Shown: one piece after another, positions 4,414 through 5,803 of the stretch
Layout of the letters: every line of letters begins with the position of its first letter
How positions within the stretch are numbered: position 1 is the first letter of the stretch
Assembly: GCF_937890585.1 (NCBI RefSeq)
Contig: NZ_CALACG010000068.1
Coordinates: 1 to 5,803 of the forward strand
Source of the DNA: an uncultured Campylobacter sp.
GTDB taxonomy: Bacteria > Campylobacterota > Campylobacteria > Campylobacterales > Campylobacteraceae
Length of the DNA stretch: 5,803 bases
Direction: 5' to 3'
Notes under the pieces: model-generated
Databases searched by the model: none
What the model saw: only the letters and a program-made list of their open reading frames with translations
What the model was told of the DNA's origin: nothing
Translations under genes and position numbers: made by a program

Positions 4414-5803
4414 ATGGCTTGGATAAAAATACCTGAAAACAAAACCGAAATGCAAATAGGCGGCAACTGGGTAAAAATACCTAGTGGCATGAAAGAGGTT
4501 GAGATACCTGATAATTTATTGGGCGCACAACCAGCAACAAATAGCGCACCAACTTATGCGCCGCCTGCTCCTGATATGAGCAAAGCAGTAGATGCCACAC
4601 CAAAAGAGAAAACTTGGCTACAAGAGGCTAGCGATGTGGCAGATAAATTTTCGCCACTTGGCATTATAAAAGGCGTTGGCAAAGAGATTGGGGGAATGCT
4701 TGATTATTACCATTACGACGGAGCAAGTGGTGAAGCCCTAGAAAAGAAAAAGGCTACTGAAGCACTAGCACGAGCAAAACATGCAGGCGATGATAGAAAT
4801 ATTTTGTCTCAAATGGCAGGTTATGAAGACAAAGAAAAAGCAGTAAAAGAAAGAACTGAAAATTTGCTCTACAACTGGGCTACAAAAAATAACTATGACG
4901 ATGTAAGAGAGGCAAACGGCAAATATTACTTGCAAAAAGGAGATAAATTTATCCCAGTAGATGAGCCTGGTATCGGTGATAGTCTTTCAACATATCTAAA
5001 TGAAATGGGCGTGCCTATGGGTGCGATAAGCGTAGCTTCAGCCCTTTTGCCAACCAAAAAACTAAGCACAGCACAAAAAGCTATAAGCACAGCATTAGCA
5101 ACAGCTGGAGCAAGTGGAGCTGGAGCGGCTATGGACTTAATGGCCGATAAAAGAATACTTGGCGATGAGATGATAAATGGCGATGATTATTTAAAACACG
5201 CTTTGCGTGGAGCAAGTGATGACGCTTTGATCTCAGGCCCGCTTGCAACAATGACATCTCCAGCAGTAAAAGAAGCACTTAAAAAAGGAGTTAGCAAGGC
5301 TAGTGATTATTCAATAGTAAAACCAGTTGCAAGATACGTGATAAATGACAATATTGGCGGAGCCGAAAAAGCAATAATGGATAAATTAGGCGGAGAAGCA
5401 AACGCAGCAACAGCTCAAAATTTATCTAAAGAAGCTCTTGATGAAGATATGTATAAAGCTCTACTAAATGATGATAAGACTTACACTTTACCAAATGTTG
5501 GCAATGAGAAGGAGCAAAAGTGCATCAACTATGTAAATGAAAAAATTCTCGCTCCAGCCCAAAAAACAACAAGAGATATAATAAAGGGCGAGGGGACAAG
5601 AGAGCGAGAAATGGATCTATTTTTAACTGCTCTTGGTAACGACGCTAAGGGGGCAGATATAATTGCCGATGCAGTTGCGAGAGATCCAAAGAGCTTTTCA
5701 AAAATCTATAAAATGTCAAGCTACTTAAATGCAGATGCCAAAAATACCCTTTTAAATATGGTAGATAAGAAAAAGACCGCTGACATTTTAAGCGGATATG
5801 AGA
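4414..5803 (+). CDS. Large internal virion / DNA ejection protein, N-terminal part (partial, runs off the window)
   Basis: ATG 4414 has AGGA eight bases upstream, overlapping the previous TAG stop. The frame is open for 463 codons to the window edge with no stop, so the true gene is longer. The N-terminus holds a repeat: W-I-K-I-P (3-7) and W-V-K-I-P (19-23), then V-E-I-P (29-32), which looks like short beta hairpins. A Pro/Ala-rich linker (40-65) follows, then a mostly helical region. Residues 199-213 (GVPMGAISVASALLP) and 226-242 (Ala/Gly-rich, TALATAGASGAGAAMDL) are hydrophobic and may be membrane-active, as in ejected channel proteins. Residues 400-463 are helical (EMDLFLTALGNDAKGADI, DPKSFSKIYKMSSYLNADAK). 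I see no lysozyme, transglycosylase or other catalytic motif in the visible part; one might lie beyond the edge. Its size, end-of-set position and hydrophobic Ala/Gly segments fit a P22 gp16 or T7 gp16-like role. This is an analogy. Confidence 0.65.
   Translation, partial: MAWIKIPENKTEMQIGGNWVKIPSGMKEVEIPDNLLGAQPATNSAPTYAPPAPDMSKAVDATPKEKTWLQEASDVADKFSPLGIIKGVGKEIGGMLDYYHYDGASGEALEKKKATEALARAKHAGDDRNILSQMAGYEDKEKAVKERTENLLYNWATKNNYDDVREANGKYYLQKGDKFIPVDEPGIGDSLSTYLNEMGVPMGAISVASALLPTKKLSTAQKAISTALATAGASGAGAAMDLMADKRILGDEMINGDDYLKHALRGASDDALISGPLATMTSPAVKEALKKGVSKASDYSIVKPVARYVINDNIGGAEKAIMDKLGGEANAATAQNLSKEALDEDMYKALLNDDKTYTLPNVGNEKEQKCINYVNEKILAPAQKTTRDIIKGEGTREREMDLFLTALGNDAKGADIIADAVARDPKSFSKIYKMSSYLNADAKNTLLNMVDKKKTADILSGYE

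Noticed and set aside
5485..5520. Ribosome-binding-like GAGAAGGAGC inside the last gene as a possible internal start
   Set aside because: No ATG, GTG or TTG lies at suitable spacing in the same frame, and no separate open frame is evident; it encodes Asn-Glu-Lys-Glu-Gln in the long frame.
1..5803. CRISPR array, tRNA, insertion sequence, attachment site or phage origin
   Set aside because: No regularly spaced repeats, no cloverleaf-like or CCA-ended segment, no transposase or terminal inverted repeats, and almost no non-coding space in which an att site or origin could lie.

Overview
This window looks like part of the late (virion) gene cluster of a tailed phage or prophage, probably from a Campylobacterota host of the Campylobacter concisus type. 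The host guess rests on the A-rich, low-to-moderate GC coding strand (about 40 % GC by eye), frequent AGA/ATA/AAA codons, strong AAGGAG-type ribosome binding sites and very tight gene packing; it is inference, not a match. All genes lie on the + strand with overlaps or gaps of 3 to 26 bases. I see no convincing promoter or factor-independent terminator, so the window is probably the interior of one long late transcript.

Layout from left to right: the C-terminal end of the large terminase subunit (2-217); a 99-residue protein with a C-terminal helix-turn-helix (214-513); a 524-residue portal protein (500-2074); a small helical protein whose best start lies about 100 bases inside the portal gene (1977-2228); an acidic, Pro/Gln/Ala-rich scaffold-like protein (2232-2882); a 106-residue Gly/Trp-rich, possibly membrane-active protein (2893-3213); a 387-residue Asn/Gln-rich protein (3240-4403); and the first 463 residues of a large protein that runs off the right edge (4414-5803). 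The last three resemble the internal, DNA-ejection proteins of podoviruses such as P22 gp7/gp20/gp16 or T7 gp14/gp15/gp16 in order, composition and rising size, although I recognise no specific family.

How they would work together: terminase pumps DNA through the portal into a procapsid, the scaffold-like protein would help build that procapsid around the portal, and the last three proteins would be packed near the portal and expelled to form a channel through the cell envelope. The main oddity is that no major capsid protein follows the scaffold-like gene, where P22-like and T7-like gene orders would put it. Other points of interest are the helix-turn-helix gene between terminase and portal, the deep out-of-frame overlap at the portal 3' end, and three perfect inverted repeats in or next to coding sequence.
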